NCBI GenBank assembly: GCA_002070265.1
Contig: MWCX01000085.1
Coordinates: forward strand, 53,856-117,855
Direction: 5' to 3'
Length of the DNA stretch: 64,000 bases
Origin: Bacteroidetes bacterium ADurb.Bin174
Lineage (GTDB): Bacteria; Bacteroidota; Bacteroidia; Bacteroidales; Paludibacteraceae
Shown: positions 18,681-28,115 of the stretch, piece by piece
Layout: each line of letters starts with the position of its first letter
How positions within the stretch are numbered: the first letter of the stretch is position 1
The notes under the pieces: model-generated
Told to the model about the DNA's origin: nothing
The model's input: only the letters and a program-made list of their open reading frames with translations
Database searches by the model: none
Translations under genes and position numbers: made by a program

Positions 18681-18696
18681 GTTTACGTTCGTAAAC
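18681..18696. promoter_or_regulatory. Perfect 16-bp dyad upstream of the parvulin operon
   Basis: GTTTACG-TT-CGTAAAC stands 40 bp before the ATG at 18736, within the likely leader or promoter. It might be a small operator or an RNA hairpin. No T-run follows. Confidence 0.3.
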
Positions 18697-18735
18697 GAAA
18701 AAATATTATTAATCATTTGTTCAAATAATGTTTCT

Positions 18736-20670
18736 ATGAAGGCACTTTTTGTTTCATTGTCCGTATTATTATTTTCTGTTTCATTGGTAGCAAAAGATCC
18801 GGTACTGATGACCATCAACGGTAATCCGGTGTCGAAATCGGAGTTTGAGTATATCTACAACAAGAATAACTCAAATAATGTATTGGATAAGAAGACGTTG
18901 GAAGAGTATGTAGATCTTTTTGTGAATTTTAAACTAAAAGTTGAAGAAGCCAAATCTCAAGGGATAGATACCACAAAATCTTTCATTGATGAATTGAGGG
19001 GTTACCGTGATCAATTGACCAAGCCCTATTTGACCGATGCGAAAGCTGAAGAAGATGTTTTAAAAGAAGCTTATGAAAGATTGAAAGAAGATGTAGAGGT
19101 CAGTCATATCTTAATTCGCGTAGATCAGTATGCTGACCCGGAAGATACGCTGGTAGCATGGAATAAGATTCAGGAGATATCCAAAAGGTTGCAACATGAG
19201 GACTTTAGCGCAGTTGCCAAAGAAGTGTCAGAAGACCAATCAGCAAGCTACAATGGTGGTTATGTCGGATGGATTACAGGATTCCGCACTGTTTATCCTT
19301 TTGAAACCATGGCATTCAATACACCGGTTGGTACAATCTCAAGTCCGGTACGAACAGTAATTGGTTATCACTTAATCAAAGTTTCCAACAGAAGAAATTC
19401 TCCGGGAGAGGTGTTGGTTTCGCACATCATGAAATTTACTTCGGAAGGCGATAATGCGTTGAATGAACAAGCAAAACATCAGATCGACTCATTGTGTCAG
19501 TTGGTAAAAGAAGGTGCCGATTTTGGACAGCTTGCTTCTGCCAATTCGGATGATCGCGGTTCTGCTGTTAAAAATGGCGAATTGCCATGGTTTGGAACAG
19601 GCAGGATGGTACCTGAATTTGAACAAGCAGCTTTTGCTTTACAAAACAAAGGCGACATCAGCGAACCGATACAATCTGCCTACGGCTGGCACATCATCAA
19701 GTTGATTGACACCAAGCCTATTCCTTCATTTGAAGCTAAAAAGTCTGAAATAGAACGTTTGATAAAAAGAGACGAAAGGGCACAGGCAGGTAGTAAAGCT
19801 TTCATTGAAAAATTGAAAAAGGATTATAAATTAAAATTTGCCAAAGGCACAGCTAAAGATGATTTTTGTACATTGTTGCAGGATAGGACATTGGCTGACT
19901 CTGCTTTCCTGGCCGAGGCTTCAAGTTTGAAGAAGCCCATGTTTTCTTTTGCCAAAAAAACCTACAAACAAAATGATTTTCTGTCCTATCTGAAGGAAAA
20001 TTCCTCTACTGAAAAATCTTCTGCTAAAGATATCATCGATGAAAAATTAAATGAATTCATCGAAAAAGAATTGTTGGCTTATGAAGATTCTCAATTGGAA
20101 AAGAAGTACGATGACTTCCGTTTGTTGATGAATGAATATCACGACGGCATCTTGTTGTTTGAAGTTAGTAATGAAGAAGTATGGGAGAAAGCTTCAAAAG
20201 ATACGGCTGGTTTAGCTGCTTTCTTCAAAAAGAACAAGGAAAACTATACTTGGGACAAGCCTCATTTTAAAGGACGTGTTGTTCAATGCAAAAATGAGGA
20301 AGCTCTCCAGGCTGCAAAACATATCATTGCCTCTCAGCCTCAAGACTCTATTGACAAACAACTTCGCTTTCTAAATGACAGCGTGGTGAATATAAAAATT
20401 GACAAAGGTTTGTATGTGCAAGGGGATAATAAGTTTGTCGATCATTATATTTTCGCAAGTACTGATGAGTTTGAGCCGGATGCCAAATTCCCCTATGTTG
20501 AAGTTGCGGGTAAAATGTTGAACGATACTCCGGAAGAATATACGGATGTACGCGGACTTGTTACAGCAGATTATCAGGAATATTTAGAAAAGGAATGGAT
20601 AGTTCATTTGAGAAATAAATATCCGGTCAAAATAAATCAGAAAGTACTCAAAAAGATTCAAAAAAACTGA
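18736..20670 (+). CDS. Periplasmic peptidyl-prolyl isomerase with two parvulin domains (SurA/PpiD-like)
   Basis: 644 residues from the ATG at 18736, where a signal peptide begins (MKALFVSLSVLLFSVSLVA); the in-frame ATG at 18679 would precede it with unlikely sequence. Two parvulin rotamase domains follow: VEVSHILIRVDQYADPEDTL to GYHLIKVSNRR (~110-220) and VLVSHIMKFTSEGDNA to GYGWHIIKL-type AYGWHIIKLID (~225-335). A charged helical and beta C-terminal region of about 300 residues is not recognised. It heads a run with a lipoprotein, SurA, an OstA-like protein, XerD and a DUF5686 barrel, so a chaperone role in outer-membrane protein assembly is likely. Confidence 0.85.
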   Translation: MKALFVSLSVLLFSVSLVAKDPVLMTINGNPVSKSEFEYIYNKNNSNNVLDKKTLEEYVDLFVNFKLKVEEAKSQGIDTTKSFIDELRGYRDQLTKPYLTDAKAEEDVLKEAYERLKEDVEVSHILIRVDQYADPEDTLVAWNKIQEISKRLQHEDFSAVAKEVSEDQSASYNGGYVGWITGFRTVYPFETMAFNTPVGTISSPVRTVIGYHLIKVSNRRNSPGEVLVSHIMKFTSEGDNALNEQAKHQIDSLCQLVKEGADFGQLASANSDDRGSAVKNGELPWFGTGRMVPEFEQAAFALQNKGDISEPIQSAYGWHIIKLIDTKPIPSFEAKKSEIERLIKRDERAQAGSKAFIEKLKKDYKLKFAKGTAKDDFCTLLQDRTLADSAFLAEASSLKKPMFSFAKKTYKQNDFLSYLKENSSTEKSSAKDIIDEKLNEFIEKELLAYEDSQLEKKYDDFRLLMNEYHDGILLFEVSNEEVWEKASKDTAGLAAFFKKNKENYTWDKPHFKGRVVQCKNEEALQAAKHIIASQPQDSIDKQLRFLNDSVVNIKIDKGLYVQGDNKFVDHYIFASTDEFEPDAKFPYVEVAGKMLNDTPEEYTDVRGLVTADYQEYLEKEWIVHLRNKYPVKINQKVLKKIQKN

Positions 20671-20688
20671 TTGTCAATTAGCTGTTAG

Positions 20689-21546
20689 ATGCATACTTTC
20701 AAGCGTTTTTTGCTGATGATTTTATTCGGCTCTTTGATGGGATGTACTACCCGTACCCCTGATCAGAGCCGGGTGCCTTTATTGGAGGTAGAAGGTAAAT
20801 TCCTTTATTTGGATCAGTTAGACGAGGTGATCCCTTCTAACATCAATGCAGCGGACAGCATTCAGTTAGCCGATAGCTACATCAAAAAATGGGTTACCGA
20901 CATCTTGTTGTATGAGAACGCTAAACGCAACGTAACCGATAAAGCTGAGATTGACAAACTTTTGGAAGACTATAAAAAATCGCTTATCATCCATCAATAT
21001 CAACAAAATCTGATTCAGCAACGGTTGCGTTCTAACCCTTCTGAGGAAGAAATGTATGCCTTTTACCAAAAATTCAGCGGTCAACTTTTATTGAAGGAAA
21101 ACCTGATCAAAGGGATGTTGTTAATTCTTCCCGCCGGTGCACCAAAAGTGACTGATGTCAGAAAATGGGTTCAGAAAGGGGATGTGAAATCTTTGGAATT
21201 AATCGAGAAATATAGTTTGCAGCACGGATTAAGTTATGATTATTTTGCTGACCGGTGGATACCTTTAAGCGAGATTTCAAAGCAAATGCCGGCAGTTCAA
21301 CAGGAATCTTTGACTTATGCCCTGGGCACCAATAAATTCTTTGAAACAAGCGACAGCCTGAAACAGTACATGCTGAAAATAGATTCGGTGAAAAGAGTAG
21401 GCGAATTGGAACCTTTTGAAACCGGAAAAGATAAAATTGCCTATCTCATTATGAATAAACTTAAAACAGAGTTTATTACTAATTTTGAAGATGAACTGTA
21501 TAATGATGCCGTGCAAAACGGTACTGTAAAATTTTTCAAAAAATAA
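20689..21546 (+). CDS. Lipoprotein of the SurA cluster
   Basis: 285 residues with a lipoprotein signal (MHTFKRFLLMILFGSLMGC, lipobox LMGC). The mature chain is helical and charged, with NINAADSIQLADSYIKKWVTDILLYENA followed by KAEIDKLLEDYKKSLIIHQYQQNLI, resembling the N-terminal chaperone region of SurA/PrsA proteins. No parvulin motif (GxxG...GYH) is seen, so it is probably a membrane-anchored chaperone-like partner of the two isomerases on either side. Spacings of 18 and 28 bp support one operon. Function is inferred from position and fold type only. Confidence 0.7.
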   Translation: MHTFKRFLLMILFGSLMGCTTRTPDQSRVPLLEVEGKFLYLDQLDEVIPSNINAADSIQLADSYIKKWVTDILLYENAKRNVTDKAEIDKLLEDYKKSLIIHQYQQNLIQQRLRSNPSEEEMYAFYQKFSGQLLLKENLIKGMLLILPAGAPKVTDVRKWVQKGDVKSLELIEKYSLQHGLSYDYFADRWIPLSEISKQMPAVQQESLTYALGTNKFFETSDSLKQYMLKIDSVKRVGELEPFETGKDKIAYLIMNKLKTEFITNFEDELYNDAVQNGTVKFFKK

Positions 21547-21574
21547 GTCTTCTCCTAAAAGCTGCAAGAAACAT

Positions 21575-22939
21575 ATGATAAGTATAAAAAAAATATTGAT
21601 GATGTTGCTTGCTTGTTGTTTGTCTTTTGCAAACATTCATGCACAGTTGAATAATATTATTGATGAGGTCATCTGGATTGTCGGCGACGAATCAATCTTA
21701 AAATCAGAAGTTGAAGAGCAACGTATCCGGGCACAATATGAAGGTGTATCCATTGACGGAGATCCTTATTGTGTCATTCCGGAACAGATTGCCATTCAAA
21801 AACTTTATCTCCATCAGGCTGAGTTAGACAGTATTGAAGCAAATGAAAGTGCGGTTATGAATCAGGTTGAGATGCGAATGAATTATTTCATTTCTCAAAT
21901 CGGTTCAAAAGAAAAATTGGAGGAGTATTTTGGGAAAAGTTTGGTTGCACTGCGTGAAGACATGCGTACCATGGTGAGAGATCAAATGATAATTCAGCAA
22001 ATGCAGCATAAATTAGTAGAGAACATTAAGTCCACCCCTGCGGATGTCAGACGCTTTTATGCTTCTCTATCGTCTGATAGCATTCCTACCGTTCCAGCAC
22101 AGGTTGAATTGCAAATCATCAGTTATCACCCCCGCATTCGTCAGGATGAAATTGATATTGTAAAAGACAGGCTGAGAGAGTTTTCGGAAAGGGTTAACAA
22201 TGGGACAACCGAATTTTCAACATTGGCACGTTTGTATTCCGAAGATACTGAAACTGCCAAAAGAGGTGGTGAACTCGGCTTTTTGGGGAAAGGACAGCTT
22301 GTGCCGGAATTTGCCAATGTCGCATTTAACCTGACTGACCCCAAAAGAGTTTCACGGGTTGTTGAAACCGAATTTGGGTATCACATCATTCAGTTAATCG
22401 AAAAACGCGGTGACAGAATTAATTGCAGGCACATTCTGATGCGTCCGAAAATTTCGCTGGAAGACAAGCAGTTGGCAATTCAAAAGATGGACTCGGTTGC
22501 TGATGCTATTCGAAACGAAAAAATGACATTTGAACAGGGCGTCATGCATTTTTCTTCGGATAAAAACTCGGCGATGAATGCGGGCCTCATGCTCAATCAA
22601 CGGACGGGAACTTCTAAATTTGAGTACCAGGAATTGCCTCAGGAGGTTGCAAAAGTGGTTTACGATATGAAGGTTGCTGAAATCTCCGAACCATTTGTTA
22701 TGATAGACCCCACTTCCAACAAGGAAGTAATTGCCGTAGTGAAAGTAAAGTCGAAAGTCGAAACCCATAAAGCCAATTTGATTGACGATTATCAATTGTT
22801 GAGGAACTATTATGAGGGAATGAAGAAAGAAGAATTTCTGACAAAATGGATAGAAAAGAAACAAAAAGAGACTTATATCAGCATAGATCCCGCCTGGCAA
22901 AACTGTGATTTTAAATATCCCGGATGGATTAAACACTAA
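21575..22939 (+). CDS. surA: SurA-type periplasmic chaperone / peptidyl-prolyl isomerase
   Basis: 454 residues with signal peptide (MISIKKILMMLLACCLSFANIHAQ). The SurA N-terminal core follows (NIIDEVIWIVGDESILKSEVEEQRIRAQYEG). The first parvulin domain is VELQIISYHPR through AKRGGELGFLGKGQLVPEFANVAFNL and GYHIIQLIEKR (~175-275). A second, more divergent one starts at INCRHILMRPK (~283-385). It delivers nascent outer-membrane proteins to BAM in the periplasm. It is the third chaperone-type gene of the operon, followed after 12 bp by the OstA-like gene. Confidence 0.9.
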   Translation: MISIKKILMMLLACCLSFANIHAQLNNIIDEVIWIVGDESILKSEVEEQRIRAQYEGVSIDGDPYCVIPEQIAIQKLYLHQAELDSIEANESAVMNQVEMRMNYFISQIGSKEKLEEYFGKSLVALREDMRTMVRDQMIIQQMQHKLVENIKSTPADVRRFYASLSSDSIPTVPAQVELQIISYHPRIRQDEIDIVKDRLREFSERVNNGTTEFSTLARLYSEDTETAKRGGELGFLGKGQLVPEFANVAFNLTDPKRVSRVVETEFGYHIIQLIEKRGDRINCRHILMRPKISLEDKQLAIQKMDSVADAIRNEKMTFEQGVMHFSSDKNSAMNAGLMLNQRTGTSKFEYQELPQEVAKVVYDMKVAEISEPFVMIDPTSNKEVIAVVKVKSKVETHKANLIDDYQLLRNYYEGMKKEEFLTKWIEKKQKETYISIDPAWQNCDFKYPGWIKH

Positions 22940-22951
22940 GACCCTTCCGTT

Positions 22952-24706
22952 ATGAGTCACAAAAACTATATACTGTTCGTTCTTATCGGTTCGATGTGGT
23001 TCTCTTTTTTTAATCTCCCGGCTCAAATCCGGCATAAAAGTTTAAGAGAAGAAGTACTGAAAGAGCAACAGAGTGCGAAAGCAGAAACTCCCGAATCAAA
23101 AGAAAAAGGGGCGGTTTCCCAAAAGTCAAAAAAATTAGAACCTTTAGAGCCGGTTGTGCCTATTAAAACTCCTTTCGACCAGAAAACCGCCAAATTAATT
23201 TACCTTGAAAATGCCGACAGAGGTAGTGTTGATCAGGATCTAAGACCGGATGTGCAAGTCCTGAACGGGAATGTGAAATTCAGACATGACGATGCCGTTA
23301 TGTCTTGCGATAGCGCTTATCTTTACCAAAAAAACAACTCTTTCGATGCATTTGGCAATATAAAGATCGTTCAGGGTGATACCCTGTTTGCCTATGGCGA
23401 TAGGCTTTATTATGATGGGAATACGAAATTACTGCGACTCAGAGGTAAAGCAAGGTTGGTAAACCGGAATACTACTCTGACGACCGACAGCCTGAACTAC
23501 GACAGAACAACACAGTTGGCTTACTATTTCACAGGAGGAAAGATAGTTGATCCGGAAAACACATTGACTTCCGTTTGGGGACAATATTCTACGGCAACGG
23601 AAAATGCACTTTTCAGGAACAAAGTGAAATTAGTCAATGAGAATTTTGTAATGGATGCCGACACCTTGATCTACAACACAAAAACACATATTGCCGATTT
23701 GGTAGGAGATACCCATATCCTTTATCAAAATGAAACCGACATTTTTACCCAAAAAGGATGGTACAATACGGAAACCGAAAGGTCCATGCTGCTGGATCGT
23801 TCCTATTTGATCAATGAAGAGAGTAAGTACATGACGGGAGACACGATTTTCTATGATAAAATTAAAAATTACGGTGAGATTTTCGGCAAAGCTGTATTGA
23901 ATGATTCCGTTCAGAAATCATCCTTGTTCGGTAATTATGTGTATTACAATGAAAAAGATGAATTGGGCATTGCCACTGATTCAGCCCTATTGGTTGATTG
24001 GTCAACCGAGCAAATTTTGTACGTGCATGCCGACACCCTAAAGACCTATAAAGATTCGATTTACAATGAAGCTGAAGCCTGGAGAAATGTCAGGTTTTAC
24101 CGCGAAGATGTACAGGGAATTGCGGATTCATTAGTCTATTCCTCACGCGACTCTGTCATGCATTTAGTCAATGAGCCTGTTGTGTGGCAGGAAAATCAAC
24201 AATTTTCAAGCAAGACCATTCATATATTCAGTAAAAACCGCGAGGTTGAAAAAATCCATTTAGAACAGGCGGCCATAATCATCGAACAAGTGGACTCTGC
24301 ATTTTATAATCAAATCTCCGGCAAAGACATCACGGCATTTTTAGACAGCAGCGAATTAAAGCGTCTGGAAGTCAACGGCAATGCTGAAACCATTTATTTC
24401 ATCAGAGAAGAACATGATGATTCATTGTTGGGGGCAAATCGCACCGAAAGCAGTTATGTGATCTTTCATTTTAAGGATAAAAAGATGGATAAAGCAGTTT
24501 TCCCTTCTTCAACAACGGGTGAATTTCATCCCATTGAAATGGTTGCCGATGATTTTATGTACTTGTCGAATTATTTTTGGTTAGACAGCCATCGTCCTTT
24601 GTCGAAAGATGATGTCTTTAAACGTTTACCGCCGGCATCCCGAACGAGAACAGCCGTTAGTGATGGTGCAGGTGCCGATCTTTCTTCTCCCGGAGAAAAT
24701 TTGTAA
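22952..24706 (+). CDS. OstA/LptA-like lipopolysaccharide transport protein
   Basis: 584 residues with a signal peptide (SHKNYILFVLIGSMWFSFFNLPAQ). After a Lys/Glu-rich linker, the OstA-like fold begins near residue 85 (AKLIYLENADRGSVDQDLRPDVQVLNG split over two motifs). It continues as a long series of short beta repeats of the type VMSCDSAYLYQKNNSFDAFG, TLFAYGDRLYYDG and KLLRLRGKARLV, typical of the LptA/LptD N-terminal jelly-roll. It is much longer than E. coli LptA (185 residues) and has no LptD barrel, as in Bacteroidota OstA-like proteins. The position after surA fits LPS and outer-membrane biogenesis. Confidence 0.8.
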   Translation: MSHKNYILFVLIGSMWFSFFNLPAQIRHKSLREEVLKEQQSAKAETPESKEKGAVSQKSKKLEPLEPVVPIKTPFDQKTAKLIYLENADRGSVDQDLRPDVQVLNGNVKFRHDDAVMSCDSAYLYQKNNSFDAFGNIKIVQGDTLFAYGDRLYYDGNTKLLRLRGKARLVNRNTTLTTDSLNYDRTTQLAYYFTGGKIVDPENTLTSVWGQYSTATENALFRNKVKLVNENFVMDADTLIYNTKTHIADLVGDTHILYQNETDIFTQKGWYNTETERSMLLDRSYLINEESKYMTGDTIFYDKIKNYGEIFGKAVLNDSVQKSSLFGNYVYYNEKDELGIATDSALLVDWSTEQILYVHADTLKTYKDSIYNEAEAWRNVRFYREDVQGIADSLVYSSRDSVMHLVNEPVVWQENQQFSSKTIHIFSKNREVEKIHLEQAAIIIEQVDSAFYNQISGKDITAFLDSSELKRLEVNGNAETIYFIREEHDDSLLGANRTESSYVIFHFKDKKMDKAVFPSSTTGEFHPIEMVADDFMYLSNYFWLDSHRPLSKDDVFKRLPPASRTRTAVSDGAGADLSSPGENL

Positions 24707-24748
24707 ATTGATGCCGGTTTATCCGTAGAAAATTTAAAGCTGAATGAC

Positions 24749-25645
24749 ATGCTGAGCATATTTGAGGAATATTTGTATTACTTGCAATTTGAAAAAGGCT
24801 TGTCCAAAAATTCAATAGATGCGTACAGCAATGATTTGTCCAAGTTGTCAACTTTCCTTTCAGATGCCCACATAGACCTTGAGAAAGCAGGTCCGGAACA
24901 TTTAAGAGATTTCGTTATAGAAATTAGCTCTTTGGGCGTTCATCCACGTACGCAGGCAAGGATTATTTCGGGCATCAAATCATTTTATAATTTTTTGATT
25001 TACAAAAACAAAAGAGACGATGACCCGACAGCATTACTTGAAAGTCCGAAAATCGGTTTGCGCCTGCCGGATGTATTGACGGTAGATGAAATCAATCGGA
25101 TCATCAGTTGCATTGATTTGTCCAAGCCCGAAGGACAAAGAAACAAAGCCATCATAGAGGTGTTGTACGGTTCGGGTTTACGGGTTTCCGAGTTAATCAA
25201 CCTTCAGATTTCCAACTTGTATTTGGAGGACGGCTATATGTTGGTAGAAGGCAAAGGAAGCAGACAGCGCCTTGTACCGCTCTCTCCCGAGTCAATTTGT
25301 CAACTGAAACTGTGGAATATTGACAGAAACAGTTTGAACATAAAAAAAGGACATGAAGATTTTGTGTTTCTAAACAGAAGAGGAGGACAGCTTACCAGGG
25401 CAATGATATTCACCGTTGTCAAAGAATTAGCTAAACTTGCAGGCATAGAAAAAAAGGTCAGTCCGCACACCTTCCGGCATTCATTTGCCACCCATTTGCT
25501 GGAAAACGGTGCAAACCTGCGTGCCATTCAGCAGCTATTGGGGCATGAGTCTATTACAACTACGGAATTATATACACATATCGACATTCATTTCCTTAAG
25601 GAAACCATACTCAGATGTCATCCGATGCTGAAAGATAAAAGATGA
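24749..25645 (+). CDS. xerD: Tyrosine recombinase XerD
   Basis: 298-residue site-specific recombinase of typical Xer length. The N-terminal SAM-like core-binding domain (FEEYLYYLQFEKGLSKNSIDAY) is followed by the catalytic domain with Arg in YGSGLRVSELINL, HTFRHSFATHLLENGANL with His and the second Arg, LGHESITTTELY with His, and the nucleophilic Tyr in ELYTHI. All catalytic residues are present. It resolves chromosome dimers at dif with XerC and FtsK. Its stop overlaps the next start in ATGA (25642-25645). Its context is chromosomal, with no sign of an integrated element. Confidence 0.9.
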   Translation: MLSIFEEYLYYLQFEKGLSKNSIDAYSNDLSKLSTFLSDAHIDLEKAGPEHLRDFVIEISSLGVHPRTQARIISGIKSFYNFLIYKNKRDDDPTALLESPKIGLRLPDVLTVDEINRIISCIDLSKPEGQRNKAIIEVLYGSGLRVSELINLQISNLYLEDGYMLVEGKGSRQRLVPLSPESICQLKLWNIDRNSLNIKKGHEDFVFLNRRGGQLTRAMIFTVVKELAKLAGIEKKVSPHTFRHSFATHLLENGANLRAIQQLLGHESITTTELYTHIDIHFLKETILRCHPMLKDKR

Positions 25646-28029
25646 AAATCCGCTTTAACTTTGCTATATTACTTTTTTTGTTGATCTCCGGATTTGTGAA
25701 ATCCGAAGAGACTTTGGTGATTGGCAATGTGCGCAATAAAGCTGATAAATCTCCCATTCAATCCGTCAATATCTATTTTAAAAATACCAATATAGGAGTT
25801 GTGAGTGATGAAGATGGCTTTTATGTTATCAAACACACAGGCAAAGAATCAATCCTGGTGTTTTCTTGCATGGGATATAAAACCCGGGAATTTAGAATCA
25901 AACCCGGTGAAACCACGGGTTTATACGTTGAGATGCGGGAAGACATGAATTTTCTGCAGGAGTTATTTGTGATGCCCGGAAAAAATCCTGCCCTGGATCT
26001 CATGGAACGTGTCAGAAAAGCCAAGTATCAGAACGATGCTTACAATGCTCCATTTAATTTTCACATTGATAATCAGCAAGTGGTGTTATTATCCGGAGAA
26101 AAATCGAAAAACCGTACACTCCGTTATTTCGATAGTTACCTGCAGGATTTGGATTCAGCCCAGGAAGCAAAGTTATCTTTCCCGCTTTACTTGTCTGATG
26201 AACAATTGATTAAAACAGGTAACGCTCCATCGAAAACCATTCAGAAAACATCCAAGTCATCTCCTGAAAAACTTGATTTGATATTCGAGCAACTCACCGG
26301 GGGACTCGCCGGCGATTTAAATTTTTACCACAACACCGTTATACTGTTCGGGAAACATTTTATCAGTCCGCTTGCCAATGCATCCGGCGGATATTATCGC
26401 TTTTTTCTTATCGACAGCATAAACGCCGATACAGGAAAGCAATACTATTTGCGATACCGATCCAGAAATAATAAAAACCTCGCCTTCAACGGAGAGTTAT
26501 GGATTGATTCCGCCACCTGTGCCATGACTAAAATCGTTGCTGAACTTCCGCGCAGTGCCAACCTGAACTATATTGAAAATTTAAGATTATCCGGAGATTA
26601 CCGTCAACATGACAATGGATGCTGGATGCCGGAAAATACTACGGTATCGTTGAATATGACTTATCAATTGCTGGCTGACAGTGCCAATCTTTCTCCGGAA
26701 ATTTATATTGAAAAAAGGGAGCGTGTTTCAATCCATGAAGGTTTGACGGATACGGATGCGGATTTTGCAGGATCTTCATATACCAGAGAAGAACTGGAGA
26801 TAAAATTAGCCGAAATGAACGATTTGCCCCTGATGAAAACTGCCAGATGGATTGCCGATGGGGTGCTGACGGGATATGTGCAAGCCGGCAAGATTGACAT
26901 AGGTAAACTGTATCAGCTTGCACGCCTCAGCGATATAGAAGGTCTGCGTTTCAGTGTGCCTCTGCGAACCAATGAACATTTGTGGAAAAACATTGAAATT
27001 GGCGGATACTGGGGCTTTGGGTTAAGAGATAAAAAACATAAATATGCAGTTTTTGCTTCCTACCGACTGCCTCTTCGTAAAAAAACAGTGATCAGCGGCG
27101 GTTACACCGATGATTTAAGACGCGTTAATTATGATTATTATGATTTCCTGTTGCGTGAAAACCCCTTGCTTTCGGGTGATGAAGATATAGCCAACACCCT
27201 TTTCAGTTTGCGTTCTTCAGACAGGATCAATCCGAGGAAAGAATGGCATCTTTCTTTAACGCACGATTGGAACAACGACATTGAAAGTAAATTGATTTTT
27301 CGCCGGCATCAATACTTTGGAAATGATGCCCTTCCTTTTATAAAAAATGATGTGACTTTCTCAACGATGACACATCACTCGGCAGCATTGATCACCCGCT
27401 TTTCTTTTGATGAAAAAAGCTTTGAAGATCATTTGACCCGGATTTACATCCCCGGCAATCGTCCGGTGATATACTTCAATGCAGAAGCAGGAAAAGTGAA
27501 CTTCAATCAGTCGGAATATCCGTACGGTAAGATTGGTGCAACATTCAGCCACCGATATCAGTTCGATATCGGAGAATGGGACTACAGCATTTATGCCGGT
27601 GCCACGATTGGTAAATTGCCTTATAACCTTTTGTACATGCCGTACGGAAGTAAATCTTTTTACTTCAAACGATACGGATATAACTTGATGAATTATATGG
27701 AATTTGCGTTGGATAAGTATGTTTCCATGCACCATGAATGGATGTTCAACGGTATTTTGTTCAACCACATCCCCCTGATTCGCCTTTTGAATTTAAGAGA
27801 ATTGGTTTCATTCAAATTTTTATATGGAAGCACGGCGGATGTTTATAAAGAAATCCTGGACTTCCCTGCTAAAACAGGCACATTAAAGTCTCCTTATATG
27901 GAAGTTGGAGTTGGAGTTACCAACATCTTGCGGATATTTTCTGTACAATCCGTGTGGCGTTTGAGTGACACAAACAAACCGGATGTTCGCACTTGGAGTA
28001 TATTGGCAGGCGTCAGATTCAATTTTTAG
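25642..28029 (+). CDS. DUF5686 outer-membrane protein with carboxypeptidase-regulatory-like domain
   Basis: 795 residues. A signal peptide (MKIRFNFAILLFLLISGFVKS) is followed by a CarboxypepD_reg-like beta-sandwich (ETLVIGNVRNKADKSPIQSVN to ILVFSCMGYKTREF, ~22-90) of the kind that precedes TonB-dependent receptors. The rest is the DUF5686 region with many aromatic amphipathic strands, ending in VRTWSILAGVRFNF, a barrel-type C-terminus. No TonB plug domain is seen. The function is unknown; the location next to surA and OstA-like genes and the ATGA overlap with xerD suggest an outer-membrane protein of general physiology. Confidence 0.8.
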   Translation: MKIRFNFAILLFLLISGFVKSEETLVIGNVRNKADKSPIQSVNIYFKNTNIGVVSDEDGFYVIKHTGKESILVFSCMGYKTREFRIKPGETTGLYVEMREDMNFLQELFVMPGKNPALDLMERVRKAKYQNDAYNAPFNFHIDNQQVVLLSGEKSKNRTLRYFDSYLQDLDSAQEAKLSFPLYLSDEQLIKTGNAPSKTIQKTSKSSPEKLDLIFEQLTGGLAGDLNFYHNTVILFGKHFISPLANASGGYYRFFLIDSINADTGKQYYLRYRSRNNKNLAFNGELWIDSATCAMTKIVAELPRSANLNYIENLRLSGDYRQHDNGCWMPENTTVSLNMTYQLLADSANLSPEIYIEKRERVSIHEGLTDTDADFAGSSYTREELEIKLAEMNDLPLMKTARWIADGVLTGYVQAGKIDIGKLYQLARLSDIEGLRFSVPLRTNEHLWKNIEIGGYWGFGLRDKKHKYAVFASYRLPLRKKTVISGGYTDDLRRVNYDYYDFLLRENPLLSGDEDIANTLFSLRSSDRINPRKEWHLSLTHDWNNDIESKLIFRRHQYFGNDALPFIKNDVTFSTMTHHSAALITRFSFDEKSFEDHLTRIYIPGNRPVIYFNAEAGKVNFNQSEYPYGKIGATFSHRYQFDIGEWDYSIYAGATIGKLPYNLLYMPYGSKSFYFKRYGYNLMNYMEFALDKYVSMHHEWMFNGILFNHIPLIRLLNLRELVSFKFLYGSTADVYKEILDFPAKTGTLKSPYMEVGVGVTNILRIFSVQSVWRLSDTNKPDVRTWSILAGVRFNF

Positions 28030-28052
28030 CCCTGCAAAAGGTAAATTATAAG

Positions 28053-28082
28053 TTGGTAATCTGATAAAATCATGTAATTTTG
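28053..28082 (+). promoter_or_regulatory. Promoter for proC
   Basis: TTGG (28053-28056), an 18-bp spacer and TAATTTTG (28075-28082) match the -33/-7 pattern, 33 bp before the proC ATG. Confidence 0.55.
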
Positions 28083-28115
28083 TCTTTCTATTCTGATAAT
28101 TAAATAACAAGCAAT

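Noticed and set aside
24749-25645. XerD as the integrase of a mobile island
   Set aside because: Length, motifs and its place inside a housekeeping operon fit the chromosomal dimer-resolution enzyme; no attachment-site repeats or cargo boundaries were seen.
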